Positions 10,082-21,245 of a stretch of DNA of 64,000 nt are shown one piece after another. The first letter of the stretch is position 1, and each line of letters starts with the position of its first letter. The position numbers and the translations under genes are program-made. The notes beneath the pieces are model-generated. The model was not told the origin of the DNA, did no database searches, and worked only from the letters and a program-made list of their open reading frames with translations. Source of the stretch: Pusillimonas sp. MFBS29 (GTDB lineage Bacteria; Pseudomonadota; Gammaproteobacteria; Burkholderiales; Burkholderiaceae_B); NCBI RefSeq assembly GCF_020687695.1, contig NZ_JAJEWL010000006.1:186001-250000 (forward strand), given 5' to 3'.

Positions 10082-10723
10082 ATGCTTCTTTATCGGATAC
10101 TTTCCGCACTATTAGATTATCCGGAGCAGGACATGCTTGATGCCTTGCCCGAAATCGAAGAGGCACTGAAGGGCTGGCCCGACGCCGCCCGCCAGCTCAA
10201 ACCCCTGATGCAATTCCTGGAGGCAGGCGACCTGATCGCCGTACAGGAAAACTATGTGGCTACCTTCGATCGCAGCCCGGCTCATTCCTTGCACTTGTTC
10301 GAGCATGTGCACGGCGAAAGCCGCGATCGCGGACAGGCCATGGTCGATCTGCTGCAGGAATATCGCAGCCACGGATTCGAGCCCGCAACCGCCGAGCTGC
10401 CTGATCATGTGCCGTTGTTTCTGGAGTACCTGAGCCTGCTTGAGCCCGAAGTGGCCGAACTGCTGCTGGGCGAAGCCATTCATGTGCTGGCCGCCATAGG
10501 CGACAGGCTGGGCCGCAATGACAGCCCCTACGCCGAGGTATTCACGGTGTTGCGCAGTCTGACCCAAGTCGAACCCCGGCCGCAGACTGAGCCGCCAGTG
10601 CGTGATATGGACGAAGCCATGGAAACCTTTGGCGTGGGCGCCGACGGCGTCGAACCCTTGCTGCGCCCATCGGTTACCGGTGAACACACCCTCAGATTCT
10701 ATCCTCGCGCAGCAGCAGGCTGA
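10082..10723 (+). CDS. narJ: Nitrate reductase assembly chaperone NarJ
   Basis: A 213-residue, mostly helical and acidic protein of the TorD/NarJ chaperone family. It contains the characteristic FEHVHGESRDRGQAMVDL segment (about residues 75-95) and a PDHVPLFLEYL motif. NarJ binds apo-NarG in the cytoplasm and holds it until the molybdenum cofactor and FS0 cluster are inserted; it is not part of the mature enzyme. It starts 9 bases after narH with an AGGAG just upstream, and narI follows after 17 bases. Confidence 0.96.
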   Translation: MLLYRILSALLDYPEQDMLDALPEIEEALKGWPDAARQLKPLMQFLEAGDLIAVQENYVATFDRSPAHSLHLFEHVHGESRDRGQAMVDLLQEYRSHGFEPATAELPDHVPLFLEYLSLLEPEVAELLLGEAIHVLAAIGDRLGRNDSPYAEVFTVLRSLTQVEPRPQTEPPVRDMDEAMETFGVGADGVEPLLRPSVTGEHTLRFYPRAAAG

Positions 10724-10740
10724 CTATTAAGGAATGCACC

Positions 10741-11424
10741 ATGAATATGTTCAATCAATTCATTTTCGGTATTTATCCATATATAGCCCTGATCATATTC
10801 CTGTTGGGCAGCCTGCTGCGGTTTGAACGCGAGCAATACACCTGGAAAAGCGATAGCTCGCAACTGCTGTACCAGGGCAGGCTGCGCCAGGGCAGCGTGC
10901 TGTTCCATATTGGCATAATCGGCCTGTTCTTTGGCCATCTGGTGGGCCTGCTGACGCCGGTCATTGTCTGGGACACGCTGGGCGTGTCGCACAGCGTCAA
11001 GCAGATCGTTGCCATGGTTGCGGGCGGCGTTATGGGCACGATGTGTCTGATTGGCCTGCTTATTCTGCTGCACCGTCGCCTGACCGATCCGCGTATTGCT
11101 GCCGTTACCCGTACGGGCGACAAGATCCTGCTGGTCTGGATACTGCTTACGCTGCTGCTGGGCCTGTCCACAATAATCGTGTCGGCCGGCCACCTTGATG
11201 GCGACATGATGGTTCAGCTCATGCATTGGGCCCAGCATATTTTCACTTTCCGTGGCGATGCCGCTGCTTATGTCGCCGAAGCACCGGTACTGTTCAAGGC
11301 ACATTTGTTCATGGGCATGACGCTGTTCGTGATCTTTCCGTTCACCCGCCTTGTTCACGTATGGAGCGGATTTGCCTCGGTGGGCTACCTGGGGCGCGCC
11401 TGGCAACTCGTTCGTCCACGCTAA
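10741..11424 (+). CDS. narI: Respiratory nitrate reductase gamma subunit NarI (cytochrome b)
   Basis: A 227-residue membrane subunit with five predicted helices. It oxidises quinol on the periplasmic side and anchors NarGH. The haem-ligand histidines H56, H66, H188 and H206 match the E. coli NarI set (56, 66, 187, 205). The length is normal for the family. It ends 25 bases before the ppiC start; an upstream extension of ppiC overlapping narI is not needed. Confidence 0.97.
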   Translation: MNMFNQFIFGIYPYIALIIFLLGSLLRFEREQYTWKSDSSQLLYQGRLRQGSVLFHIGIIGLFFGHLVGLLTPVIVWDTLGVSHSVKQIVAMVAGGVMGTMCLIGLLILLHRRLTDPRIAAVTRTGDKILLVWILLTLLLGLSTIIVSAGHLDGDMMVQLMHWAQHIFTFRGDAAAYVAEAPVLFKAHLFMGMTLFVIFPFTRLVHVWSGFASVGYLGRAWQLVRPR

Positions 11425-11449
11425 GGCGGTTGCCAAACTGGAGTCCGGT

Positions 11450-12196
11450 ATGACTGTAAAAGTAAATGGTATTGAACTGACCGATGCCCAGATGGAGCAG
11501 GAATTGCCACTGCATTCCGCAGCGGAGCATCCCGTGCAAAGCGCAATGACCGCCCTGGTGCTGAGCCGGGTGCTGCTCGACGAAGCCGCCAGGCTGGGCA
11601 TAAGCGGTGCCGACGACGAGGCAACGATAGAAGCGTTGCTTGAACAGGAAACCAGTGCGCCGGTCGCCGACGAGGCGACCTGCCGGCGTTACTACGAACA
11701 GCATCCCGACCGGTACACGGTAGGGCGGTTGCTGGAAGTGGATCATATTCTGTTCCAGGTCACCCCCAGGGTCGACCTGAATGCCTTGCGCAGCCTGGCG
11801 CAAGACACCCTGAATCAGCTGATTGCCGAGCCTGCCCTGTTTGCCGAAAAGGCGCGGGCGCTGTCCAACTGTCCGTCTGGCGCGGTCGGCGGCAGTCTGG
11901 GCCAGCTGACGCGTGGCGATACCGTGCCAGAGTTCGAGCGCGTGGTATTTGCCATGCAGGAAAATCAGTTGTTGCCGCGCTTGCTGGAAACCCGTTACGG
12001 CCTTCATATCGTCAGGGTGAACCGGCGTGTCGAGGGCAGGCTGCAGCCTTACGATACCGTTGCGTCCGGCATTGCGCTTGCCCTGGCGGCGACCAGCCGC
12101 GACACCGCCTGGAAGCAGTATCTAAAGCTGCTGGTGGGCCGGGCTCATATCGAGGGCATGGATCTGCTAGGTGCCGACAGCCTGCTGGTGCAATAG
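11450..12196 (+). CDS. Parvulin-type peptidyl-prolyl isomerase of the nar operon
   Basis: A 248-residue protein with a PpiC/parvulin rotamase domain at about residues 95-200 (VDHILFQVTP, CPSGAVGGSLGQLTRGD, FAMQENQL, YGLHIVRV). No signal peptide is seen, so it is probably cytoplasmic, resembling the NifM-like isomerase found after narI in several denitrifiers. The open frame reaches back to 11351 inside narI, but ATG 11450 has a GGAG (11440-11443) at 6 bases and gives no overlap. By position it probably helps fold or mature the nitrate reductase; that role is inferred. Confidence 0.85.
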   Translation: MTVKVNGIELTDAQMEQELPLHSAAEHPVQSAMTALVLSRVLLDEAARLGISGADDEATIEALLEQETSAPVADEATCRRYYEQHPDRYTVGRLLEVDHILFQVTPRVDLNALRSLAQDTLNQLIAEPALFAEKARALSNCPSGAVGGSLGQLTRGDTVPEFERVVFAMQENQLLPRLLETRYGLHIVRVNRRVEGRLQPYDTVASGIALALAATSRDTAWKQYLKLLVGRAHIEGMDLLGADSLLVQ

Positions 12197-12286
12197 ACCA
12201 TTTTGCGTGCAGTTTGTTGCGTTTGGTCAATACTTTCGAACATATCAGGTCGCCGATGCAGTCGCTGATGATGTAATGCCAATGAA

Positions 12287-14224
12287 ATGAACGACACGAC
12301 AGTGCTTTCCAATCAGCCTGCGCTACGCGACCGGCTCTCTACACGCATCATCGCCAGTTCGGCGGTTGCGCTGGTCGTCGTGTTGTCCATGATTGCCTGG
12401 ACACTATGGCTGTCATGGCAAATGGAAGGCGCCGGCGCAGCCATCAACGATGCGGGCAGTCTGCGCATGCGTGCCAACCTGGTGGCGGTGGAACTTGCCA
12501 AAGCGCGTGAGGCGCCGGTCGGCAGCCATGGCGGGCACCTGCACGAACAAATCACGATTCAAGAGGGCATTCTGACGCAGTTGGTACGCGGGAACCCGGC
12601 CCGGCCGTTGTTTCTTCCGGAAGATCCTGCCGTGCTTGCGCAAATGGACAAGGTAGCGCATATGTGGGAGCAAGACATGGTGCCCGCAGCGCTGCAGTCT
12701 TTGAACCAGGTCAGCAGTTCCACCTATTTGCAGATCTTGCCCGACTTTGTCATGCAGGCCGATAAGCTGGTCAGCATGTTAGAGGCCGATAGCTCCAGCA
12801 AGCTGTCGCTGCTGCGCCTGACGCAAGGCATACTGAGCGTGATTGCAGGTATCGGCACGCTGACCATGATCTATCTGCTGTACTTGTGGATCATCTTTCC
12901 CATTCTCAGGCTGGGCGATGGCCTGCGCAGTATGGCGGCGCGCCAGTTCGGCGTGAGGCTGCCCGTTGAAACTCAGGACGAGTTCGGTGTTCTGGCCAGT
13001 GGCTTCAATCGTATGGCCGATGAGCTTGAAGACCTGTATGGCGATCTTGAAGCACGGGTGCTCGAGAAAACGGCGCAGCTTGCCGAACAGAACCAGGAGC
13101 TCGGAGCCCTATACGATATCACCGCCTTTCTGAACCAGCCCAACGAAATCGAAGATATGTGCGGGGGATTCCTGGATCGGGTCATCCAGCAGTTCGGAGC
13201 CGGCGGCGGCACCATACGTACCCTTGATCCCAAGGGGGAGCACCTTACCATGGTGGTTTCGCGCGGCCTGTCCGACGCGCACGATCGATCCGAGCATTGC
13301 ATGAAGGTCGGCGGATGCTTCTGTGGAACAGCCACCCGCAACGGAATACTGTTTGTCGATGACATACAGAAAGCCCAGGTTCCCACAAACTTTCAATGCG
13401 CCAAAGAAGGCTTCCGCAGCCTGGCGGTCTTTCGCATACAGGCGCAAAAAGAAGTGCTGGGCTCATTTTCATTGCATTTCCGGGACACCCTTGCACTGAG
13501 CAATGCAGAGCGGCATCTGCTCGAAACGCTGGGCCAGCACTTGGGTGTTGCCCTGGAGAACCGCCGCTTGAGCGCCGTGGCCCGCAAGCTCGCCATGGTG
13601 CACGAACGTAACCTCATGGCACAGGGTCTGCACGACAGCATCGCGCAAGGCCTGAATTTTCTTAACCTGCAGCTGCAGTTGCTTGATCAGGCCGCCGGCC
13701 GCGGCGACCTGGTCGAGATCAACGACATCGTGCCTTTGCTGCGTGCCGGGGTCGATGAAAGCTACCAGGATGTACGCGAGTTGCTGGGTAATTTTCGCAG
13801 CCGGCTTGAACAGGGTGATTTGCTTACCGCCGTCGAGGCCACGGTTGTACGCTTCAGGCGTCAGAGCGGCATAGAGGTAGTACTGAACGCCGACGATCTG
13901 GCCGGCCCGCCGCTGCCTCCCGAGCAGCAGCTGCAGGTTATCTTCATACTGCAGGAAGCCTTGTCGAACGTGCGCAAGCACGCCCACGCGACCAAGGTGG
14001 AAATCAAGATTCAGAATCGGCACGACTTCGAACTATCGGTTTCTGATAACGGGGTTGGCTATGACCCCGAGGAAGTAGACCAACGAGCCGACGAACACTT
14101 TGGGCGGCGCATCATGCAAGAGCGGGCCAAGCGCATGAAGGCCGTACTTGAGCTGCACTCCAGTCCAGGCCAGGGTGCTTCCATCAGACTTTTGTTACGC
14201 GCCGAGGCAAGGCAGGCAGCCTGA
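12287..14224 (+). CDS. narX: Nitrate/nitrite sensor histidine kinase NarX
   Basis: A 645-residue membrane sensor. Helix 1 is at about residues 20-43 and helix 2 at about 178-203, with a periplasmic domain between. Just after helix 1 lies AGSLRMRANLVAVELAKA, the P-box that senses nitrate in NarX/NarQ. A HAMP domain follows helix 2. The central GAF-like region holds a cysteine group (HCMKVGGCFCG and FQCAKEGFRS) as in NarX. The phosphoacceptor is H449 in GLHDSIAQGL (HisKA_3 type), followed by a HATPase domain (DNGVGYDP, HFGRRIMQERA). It pairs with narL 50 bases downstream. Confidence 0.94.
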   Translation: MNDTTVLSNQPALRDRLSTRIIASSAVALVVVLSMIAWTLWLSWQMEGAGAAINDAGSLRMRANLVAVELAKAREAPVGSHGGHLHEQITIQEGILTQLVRGNPARPLFLPEDPAVLAQMDKVAHMWEQDMVPAALQSLNQVSSSTYLQILPDFVMQADKLVSMLEADSSSKLSLLRLTQGILSVIAGIGTLTMIYLLYLWIIFPILRLGDGLRSMAARQFGVRLPVETQDEFGVLASGFNRMADELEDLYGDLEARVLEKTAQLAEQNQELGALYDITAFLNQPNEIEDMCGGFLDRVIQQFGAGGGTIRTLDPKGEHLTMVVSRGLSDAHDRSEHCMKVGGCFCGTATRNGILFVDDIQKAQVPTNFQCAKEGFRSLAVFRIQAQKEVLGSFSLHFRDTLALSNAERHLLETLGQHLGVALENRRLSAVARKLAMVHERNLMAQGLHDSIAQGLNFLNLQLQLLDQAAGRGDLVEINDIVPLLRAGVDESYQDVRELLGNFRSRLEQGDLLTAVEATVVRFRRQSGIEVVLNADDLAGPPLPPEQQLQVIFILQEALSNVRKHAHATKVEIKIQNRHDFELSVSDNGVGYDPEEVDQRADEHFGRRIMQERAKRMKAVLELHSSPGQGASIRLLLRAEARQAA

Positions 14225-14274
14225 CCAGATGAATATTTTCCTGATTACATGAACCGCCATGTACATGAACCGCC

Positions 14275-14934
14275 ATGACTATCCGCATACTGCTTATCGA
14301 TGATCACAGTCTGTTCCGTTCCGGCGTACGCCTGTTGCTGCAACGCCAGTCAGACTTTGATATTGTGGGCGAGGCCTCCGACGGCCTCGAAGGCGTCAAG
14401 CGGGCCAAGGCCCTGACGCCCGATGTTATCTTGCTGGACCTGAACATGCCTGGCCTGTCGGGGCTGGATACCCTGCAGCTGCTGGTGCAGGATTCGCCCG
14501 GCAGTGCGGTGCTGATACTGACCGTTTCCGAAGAGGCCGAGGAACTGGGCCGGGCGCTGCGCGATGGCGCGAGCGGCTATTTGCTCAAGAACATTGATGC
14601 CGACGCCTTGACGACGGCAATACGTCGGGCTGCGGCCGGAAAACCCACCATTTCCGACAACATGACGACCAAGCTGGTCGAGCAGTTTCGCTCGCATGCG
14701 TCCACAGACACATCGGCCGAGCCTGAACACGCACGGCTGACTGCACGTGAACGTGAGATCATGCAGTGCCTGGCACGGGGTGAAAGCAACAAGATCATTG
14801 CCCGCAACCTTGACGTTGCCGAAAGCACGGTCAAGATTCACGTGCAGAACATACTCAAGAAATTGAATCTTTCCAGCCGGGTGCAGGTGGCGGTTTATGC
14901 GGTCGAGCATGGGTTGCACAGCGACGAGCCCTGA
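14275..14934 (+). CDS. narL: Nitrate/nitrite response regulator NarL
   Basis: A 219-residue two-component regulator. The receiver domain shows acidic residues D9 and D10, phosphoacceptor D55 (ILLDLNMPG) and the switch lysine in GYLLKN. A LuxR-type helix-turn-helix follows at about residues 150-212 (LTAREREIMQCLARGE, NKIIARNLDVAESTVKIH). Phosphorylated by NarX, it is expected to control the upstream nar genes. Having narXL at the 3' end of the nar block, rather than divergent from narK as in Pseudomonas, is a local feature. Confidence 0.95.
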   Translation: MTIRILLIDDHSLFRSGVRLLLQRQSDFDIVGEASDGLEGVKRAKALTPDVILLDLNMPGLSGLDTLQLLVQDSPGSAVLILTVSEEAEELGRALRDGASGYLLKNIDADALTTAIRRAAAGKPTISDNMTTKLVEQFRSHASTDTSAEPEHARLTAREREIMQCLARGESNKIIARNLDVAESTVKIHVQNILKKLNLSSRVQVAVYAVEHGLHSDEP

Positions 14935-15015
14935 GCCGGTCCGCCGCTGTGGAACCGGTGCCGGCTGTTGGCCCGGCGCTTGCGAAAATGGCCCGAATCG
15001 GCGAAGATGTTTTAA

Positions 15016-16311
<1,296 letters not shown>

Positions 16312-16313
16312 TC

Positions 16314-17384
16314 ATGAAAAAAGACAACAAGCAAAATGCTGTCCCGATGACCATGATCCAGGCCTTGCGGTCGGCCATGGATGTCATGCTGGAACGCGAC
16401 AACAACGTGGTGATTTTCGGCCAGGACGTCGGTTATTTCGGTGGCGTCTTCCGTTGCACCGAAGGGCTGCAGGCCAAGTACGGATCCAGCCGTGTTTTTG
16501 ATGCGCCTATTTCAGAGGGCGGCATCGTGGGTGCTGCGGTGGGTATGGGCGCGTATGGTCTGCGCCCGGTGGTCGAGATCCAGTTTGCCGACTACTTTTA
16601 TCCCGCCACCGACCAGATCGTGTCCGAGGCCGCGCGGCTGCGCTATCGGTCGGCCGGCGAATTCACCGCGCCGCTTACCATCCGTATGCCTTGCGGCGGC
16701 GGCATCTACGGCGGGCAAACGCACAGCCAAAGCCCCGAAGCCATGTTTACACACGTTAGTGGTCTGCGCACGGTCATGCCGTCCAACCCCTACGATGCCA
16801 AGGGTCTGCTGATCGCCGCCATCGAAAGCGATGATCCCGTCATCTTCCTTGAGCCCAAGCGCCTGTATAACGGGCCTTTCGACGGGCACCACGATCAGCC
16901 GGTCGTGCCCTGGTCCAAGCACCCCATGGGCAAGGTTCCCGAGGGTTATTACACCGTGCCCCTCGAGTCCGCGTCTGTGGTTCGCCCCGGTGCCGACCTT
17001 ACTGTCATTACTTACGGCACCATGGTGTATGTGTCAGAAGTGGCGGCGCGCGAAAACGGCATAGACGCGGAAATCATTGATTTGCGCAGTCTTTGGCCAC
17101 TTGATATCGACACTATCGCAGCGTCGGTCAGGAAAACCGGCCGCTGTGTCATATTGCACGAAGCCACGCAAACCAGTGGTTTCGGTGCCGAGATCACGGC
17201 CCTGATACAAGAGCACTGCTTCTATCATCTGGAAGCGCCCATTGAGCGTATCGCAGGCTGGGATACGCCTTATCCGCACGCCCATGAGTGGGCTTATTTC
17301 CCAAGTCCAGCGCGGGTCGCCGATGCCTATCGGCGCGTCATGAGTCCGGATTCCGCCGCAACAGTCGGCCAGGGGGGTGCATAA
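16314..17384 (+). CDS. bkdA2: Branched-chain 2-oxoacid dehydrogenase E1 beta subunit
   Basis: A 356-residue E1 beta subunit of the transketolase-like family (GQDVGYFGGVFRCTEGL, DAPISEGGIVGAAVGMGAYG, PCGGGIYGGQTHSQSPE, HEATQTSGFGAEI). The alpha2-beta2 E1 uses it to build the cofactor pocket. ATG 16314 is right: a G-rich ribosome site lies just before it and homologues begin at the equivalent position. The longer open frame back to 16122 overlaps bkdA1 and is spurious. The next start, bkdB, is 2 bases after the stop. Confidence 0.95.
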   Translation: MKKDNKQNAVPMTMIQALRSAMDVMLERDNNVVIFGQDVGYFGGVFRCTEGLQAKYGSSRVFDAPISEGGIVGAAVGMGAYGLRPVVEIQFADYFYPATDQIVSEAARLRYRSAGEFTAPLTIRMPCGGGIYGGQTHSQSPEAMFTHVSGLRTVMPSNPYDAKGLLIAAIESDDPVIFLEPKRLYNGPFDGHHDQPVVPWSKHPMGKVPEGYYTVPLESASVVRPGADLTVITYGTMVYVSEVAARENGIDAEIIDLRSLWPLDIDTIAASVRKTGRCVILHEATQTSGFGAEITALIQEHCFYHLEAPIERIAGWDTPYPHAHEWAYFPSPARVADAYRRVMSPDSAATVGQGGA

Positions 17385-17386
17385 TC

Positions 17387-18718
17387 ATGGGCATACATCT
17401 TATAAAAATGCCTGATATCGGCGAAGGCATTGCCGAGGTCGAACTGGTTGAATGGCATGTCCAGCCCGGCGATGCTGTCGTTGAAGATCAGATTCTGGCC
17501 GATGTCATGACCGACAAGGCCACGGTGCAGGTGCCGTCGCCCGTCAATGGAACGGTCGAGTCACTGGGCGGCAAGGTGGGTGAGGTCATGGCGGTGGGCT
17601 CCGAACTCATTCGCCTGCAGGTCGATGGTGCGGGGAATATCGCGGCGAACGCCGGCGGCACCGGCGCTGCCCGTGCAGATGCCGTGGCAGAACCCGCAGC
17701 GAGCTCAAACCAGCAGCCCGAATCCGAGGCTGCATCACAGCCGCCCAAGCCCGCAAAACAGCCTGAACCGGTTCCTGACTCTGGCCGTTCTGTGGCGCCA
17801 ACATCTGCCGTTATACCTACGGCTGCCCGTGCCCAAAGCGAGAAGCCGCTGGCTTCACCCGCGGTCAGAAAACGTGCATGGGATCTTGGCATCGAGCTGC
17901 AGTACGTCCCGGCAACCGGTGCCGCCGGCCAGATTACGCATACCGACCTCGACGCCTGGCTGGCGCGCGGAACGGCGGGTGCCGGGGCAACAGGCCGTGC
18001 CGCGGCCTATGCGTCACGCGACGACGAACAACAGGTTTCCGTCATCGGCCTGCGCCGCAAGATTGCAGAAAAAATGCAGGAATCCAAGCGCCGGATTCCG
18101 CATTTCACCTATGTCGAAGAAATCGATGTAACTGAGCTCGAAGCGTTGCGGGCACGCCTGAATGCACGGTGGGCCGGTGAGCGGGGCAAGCTGACCTTGC
18201 TGCCCTTGCTGGCCCGCGCGATCGTGCTGGCCTTGCGCGATTTTCCGCAAATCAACGCGCGCTACGATGACGACGCCGGGGTGGTGACCCGCTATGGTGC
18301 CGTGCATCTGGGCGTTGCAGCCCAGACCGAATCCGGCCTGATGGTACCTGTCGTGCGGCACGCTGAAGCGCTTGACCTTTGGGCCTGCGCAGCAGAAATA
18401 GCAAGGCTGGCCGAGGCGGCCCGTTCAGGTCGTGCGGCCCGCGACGAGTTATCGGGGTCCACCATTACCCTGAGCAGTCTGGGTGCTTTGGGCGGGGTGG
18501 TTTCAACCCCCGTGATTAACCACCCGGAAGTCGCCATTGTGGGTGTCAACCGTGTTGTTGAGCGTCCGGTCATTCTGGGCGGGGCAGTGGTGGCACGCAA
18601 GATGATGAATCTTTCATCGTCTTTTGACCATCGCGTGGTCGACGGCATGCATGCCGCCGAGTTTATTCAGAAGATTCGCGGATACCTCGAGTGTCCGGCC
18701 ATGTTGTTCGTCGAGTAG
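17387..18718 (+). CDS. bkdB: Branched-chain 2-oxoacid dehydrogenase E2 (dihydrolipoyl acyltransferase)
   Basis: A 443-residue E2 core subunit. A single lipoyl domain (residues 1-78) has the lipoylated K44 in MTDKATVQVP. An alanine/proline-rich linker follows (about 80-145), then a peripheral subunit-binding domain (about 150-187) that docks E1/E3. The catalytic acyltransferase domain ends with DHRVVDG; H415 is the active-site histidine. The start at 17387 gives the standard GIHLIKMPDIGEGI beginning; the longer frame from 17288 overlaps bkdA2. Confidence 0.96.
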   Translation: MGIHLIKMPDIGEGIAEVELVEWHVQPGDAVVEDQILADVMTDKATVQVPSPVNGTVESLGGKVGEVMAVGSELIRLQVDGAGNIAANAGGTGAARADAVAEPAASSNQQPESEAASQPPKPAKQPEPVPDSGRSVAPTSAVIPTAARAQSEKPLASPAVRKRAWDLGIELQYVPATGAAGQITHTDLDAWLARGTAGAGATGRAAAYASRDDEQQVSVIGLRRKIAEKMQESKRRIPHFTYVEEIDVTELEALRARLNARWAGERGKLTLLPLLARAIVLALRDFPQINARYDDDAGVVTRYGAVHLGVAAQTESGLMVPVVRHAEALDLWACAAEIARLAEAARSGRAARDELSGSTITLSSLGALGGVVSTPVINHPEVAIVGVNRVVERPVILGGAVVARKMMNLSSSFDHRVVDGMHAAEFIQKIRGYLECPAMLFVE

Positions 18719-18727
18719 GGCACAGGC

Positions 18728-20143
18728 ATGCAAACAACAACTTTACTGATTATTGGCGGCGGGCCCGGTGGCTATGTCGCAGCCATACGTGCCGCCCAAC
18801 TGGGCGTTCAAACAACTCTGGTCGAAGCAGGCAATGTGGGTGGTACCTGCCTGAATATCGGCTGCATTCCGTCCAAGGCTCTAATCCACGCGGCCGAAGA
18901 GTTCCATAAGCTCAGCGATTATGCGGGCGATTCACCTTTGGGAATCAGCCTGCAATCGCCCGGCGTCGATATCGTCCGCACGGTTGCCTGGAAGGATGGC
19001 ATCGTCACAAAGCTCACCGGTGGTGTGGCCGCCTTGCTCAAGAAGCATGGTGTGCAGGTAGTCAAGGGCTGGGCGCGCATTATCGACGGCAAGACTGTCG
19101 AAGTTCAGCCTTCCGGAGGGCCCGATAACGCGACTGAAATGGGCCAGCCGCAGCGTTTCAGCTGTGAGCATTTGCTGCTGGCCACTGGTTCCGAGCCGGT
19201 CGAGTTGCCTTTTATGCCGTTTGGCGGACCGGTGATTTCGTCAACCCAGGCTTTGTCACCGGCCAGTCTGCCCAAGCAGATGGCTGTAGTCGGGGCCGGG
19301 TATATAGGGCTGGAACTGGGTATTACCTATGCAAAACTGGGTGTAAAGGTCAGCATCGTCGAGGCCCAGGATCGCATCCTGCCCGCTTACGACGCCGAAC
19401 TGGTCAAGCCGGTTCAGGCGGCCTTGAAGAAACTGGGTGTGGCATTGCATTTGTCCCATCGAGTCAGCGGGCTGACTGAATCCGGTGATGGGCTGCGTAT
19501 TGTCGCCGATCAGAACCCGGAAACGGTCCTGCCCGTCGAGCAAGTGCTGGTGGCGGTGGGGCGCCGGCCCCGCACGGCCGGCTATGGCCTTGAAACCCTG
19601 TTGCTGGAAATGAGCGGCAGCGCGCTGCGCATAGATGATCAATGTCGCACTTCGATGCGCAACGTATGGGCAATCGGCGACCTTACCGGCGAACCCATGC
19701 TGGCCCATCGAGCCATGGCACAAGGTGAAATAGTCGCCGAGCTTATTGCCGGCAAGCACCGCCGGTTCAGTCCCGCAGCCATCCCGGCAGTATGCTTTAC
19801 CGATCCGGAAATCGTCGTGGCCGGCCTGGCACCCGACGAGGCGGCAAAGCAAGGGCTGGACGTGGTCAGTGCCGCATTCCCGTTTGCAGCCAATGGCCGC
19901 GCCATGACGCTCGAGTCCACCAATGGCTTTGTGCGTGTCGTGGCAAGGCGTGACAACCATCTGATCGTGGGCTGGCAGGCGGTGGGGCGGGGCGTATCCG
20001 AACTCAGTGCGGCATTTTCCCAGTCGCTGGAAATGCAAGCCCGGCTCGAAGACGTGGCTGGCACGATACACGCCCATCCGTCTTTAGGAGAAGCCATACA
20101 GGAAGCTGCCTTGCGTGCCCTGGGTCATGCCCTGCATATTTAG
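18728..20143 (+). CDS. lpdV: Dihydrolipoyl dehydrogenase (E3) of the Bkd complex
   Basis: A 471-residue flavoprotein disulfide reductase that reoxidises dihydrolipoyl-E2 with NAD+. The FAD-binding [17 protein letters not shown] is at residues 10-26 and the redox cysteines are C41 and C46 in [14 protein letters not shown] second Rossmann motif ([12 protein letters not shown]) binds NAD. The C-terminal dimer domain ends in the catalytic HAHPSLGE motif. It follows bkdB by 9 bases. No terminator was seen before the next gene, so some read-through is possible. Confidence 0.96.
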   Translation: MQTTTLLIIGGGPGGYVAAIRAAQLGVQTTLVEAGNVGGTCLNIGCIPSKALIHAAEEFHKLSDYAGDSPLGISLQSPGVDIVRTVAWKDGIVTKLTGGVAALLKKHGVQVVKGWARIIDGKTVEVQPSGGPDNATEMGQPQRFSCEHLLLATGSEPVELPFMPFGGPVISSTQALSPASLPKQMAVVGAGYIGLELGITYAKLGVKVSIVEAQDRILPAYDAELVKPVQAALKKLGVALHLSHRVSGLTESGDGLRIVADQNPETVLPVEQVLVAVGRRPRTAGYGLETLLLEMSGSALRIDDQCRTSMRNVWAIGDLTGEPMLAHRAMAQGEIVAELIAGKHRRFSPAAIPAVCFTDPEIVVAGLAPDEAAKQGLDVVSAAFPFAANGRAMTLESTNGFVRVVARRDNHLIVGWQAVGRGVSELSAAFSQSLEMQARLEDVAGTIHAHPSLGEAIQEAALRALGHALHI

Positions 20144-20200
20144 TTTTTCGGACGCTACAATCAGGCGACCAGGAACCTGAATCGAAGCAGAGCAAGCCCC

Positions 20201-21139
20201 ATGACCGAAACGACACCTTCTTATGGCCCGCGTCAAAACTACGTAACGTGTGCCAGCCCGGCTGGCACCCATCGCATGGCCTATTGGGAATGGGGTGATC
20301 CCGCCAACGACAAGGTCTTGCTGTGCGTGCACGGCCTGACGCGCACGGGGAGGGACTTCGACCCTTTTGCCGCCAGGCTGGCCGCTGACTATCGTGTGGT
20401 TTGTCCCGACGTTGCGGGTCGTGGGCTTTCTGACTGGCTGATCAATCCGGCGTCCTACGCCGTGCCTCAATATGTTGCCGACATGCTCACCCTGATCGCC
20501 CGCCTGAATCCCAGGCAGCTGGACTGGGTTGGTACGTCCATGGGGGGGTTGATAGGAATGGCTCTGGCGGGAACGCTGGCTCTGTCGGCGCAATTGCAAC
20601 CCAGACTGCCCCAGGCCGGGATGCCCGGATCCGAGTCGCTGCGGCTGGGCAAGATGATCCTGAACGATATCGGCCCCACCATTAGTTTGGCGGGACTGGA
20701 ACGCATAGGCACCTACGTAGGCCAGCCCATGGCATTCGACTCGTTTGCCCTGGCGGTCGATTATGTGCGCAGTGTTTCGCTTGGCTTTGGCGAGCACGAC
20801 CAGCAGGGCTGGGAAGCGCTGACGCAGCATGTTTTTACCGAAAGGAACGGGCAGTGGGTCAAGAATTACGACCTGCGTATTGCCGAACCGTTTGCCGGAC
20901 AGTCCGAGGAAGTCGTGAAGGCGTCAGAAGCCTTGCTGTGGGGTGCTTACGAAAGTATCGCCGGGCCTGTTCTGATCGTGCGCGGCGAGACTTCCGATTT
21001 GCTTACCGCCGGGACGGCAGAGCAAATGCTGGCTCGCAATGCCCATGCCAGCCTGCATGTGGTGCCCAATGTCGGGCATGCGCCTACGTTGCGCACCGAT
21101 GATCAGATCGACCCCCTGCGCGACTTCTTGCTGGCCTGA
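20201..21139 (+). CDS. Alpha/beta-fold hydrolase
   Basis: A 312-residue alpha/beta hydrolase. The oxyanion-hole region HGLTRTGRDFDPF is near residues 45-58, the nucleophile is S113 in VGTSMGGLIG, and the catalytic histidine is probably H293 in NVGHAPTL. A probable acid lies in RGETSDLLT. No signal peptide, so cytoplasmic. The substrate is unknown; the fold covers esterases, proline iminopeptidases and ring-cleavage hydrolases. It starts 57 bases after lpdV on the same strand. Confidence 0.8.
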   Translation: MTETTPSYGPRQNYVTCASPAGTHRMAYWEWGDPANDKVLLCVHGLTRTGRDFDPFAARLAADYRVVCPDVAGRGLSDWLINPASYAVPQYVADMLTLIARLNPRQLDWVGTSMGGLIGMALAGTLALSAQLQPRLPQAGMPGSESLRLGKMILNDIGPTISLAGLERIGTYVGQPMAFDSFALAVDYVRSVSLGFGEHDQQGWEALTQHVFTERNGQWVKNYDLRIAEPFAGQSEEVVKASEALLWGAYESIAGPVLIVRGETSDLLTAGTAEQMLARNAHASLHVVPNVGHAPTLRTDDQIDPLRDFLLA

Positions 21140-21245
21140 CGGACGGGCTGATCCGGCAGGGCGGGCGTCGGTATGCGCATAGCGTACACTTTGGATCGAA
21201 CTTGGTTAAACTCGTGAATAAGTATTACTTTTATTAAAATAAACC

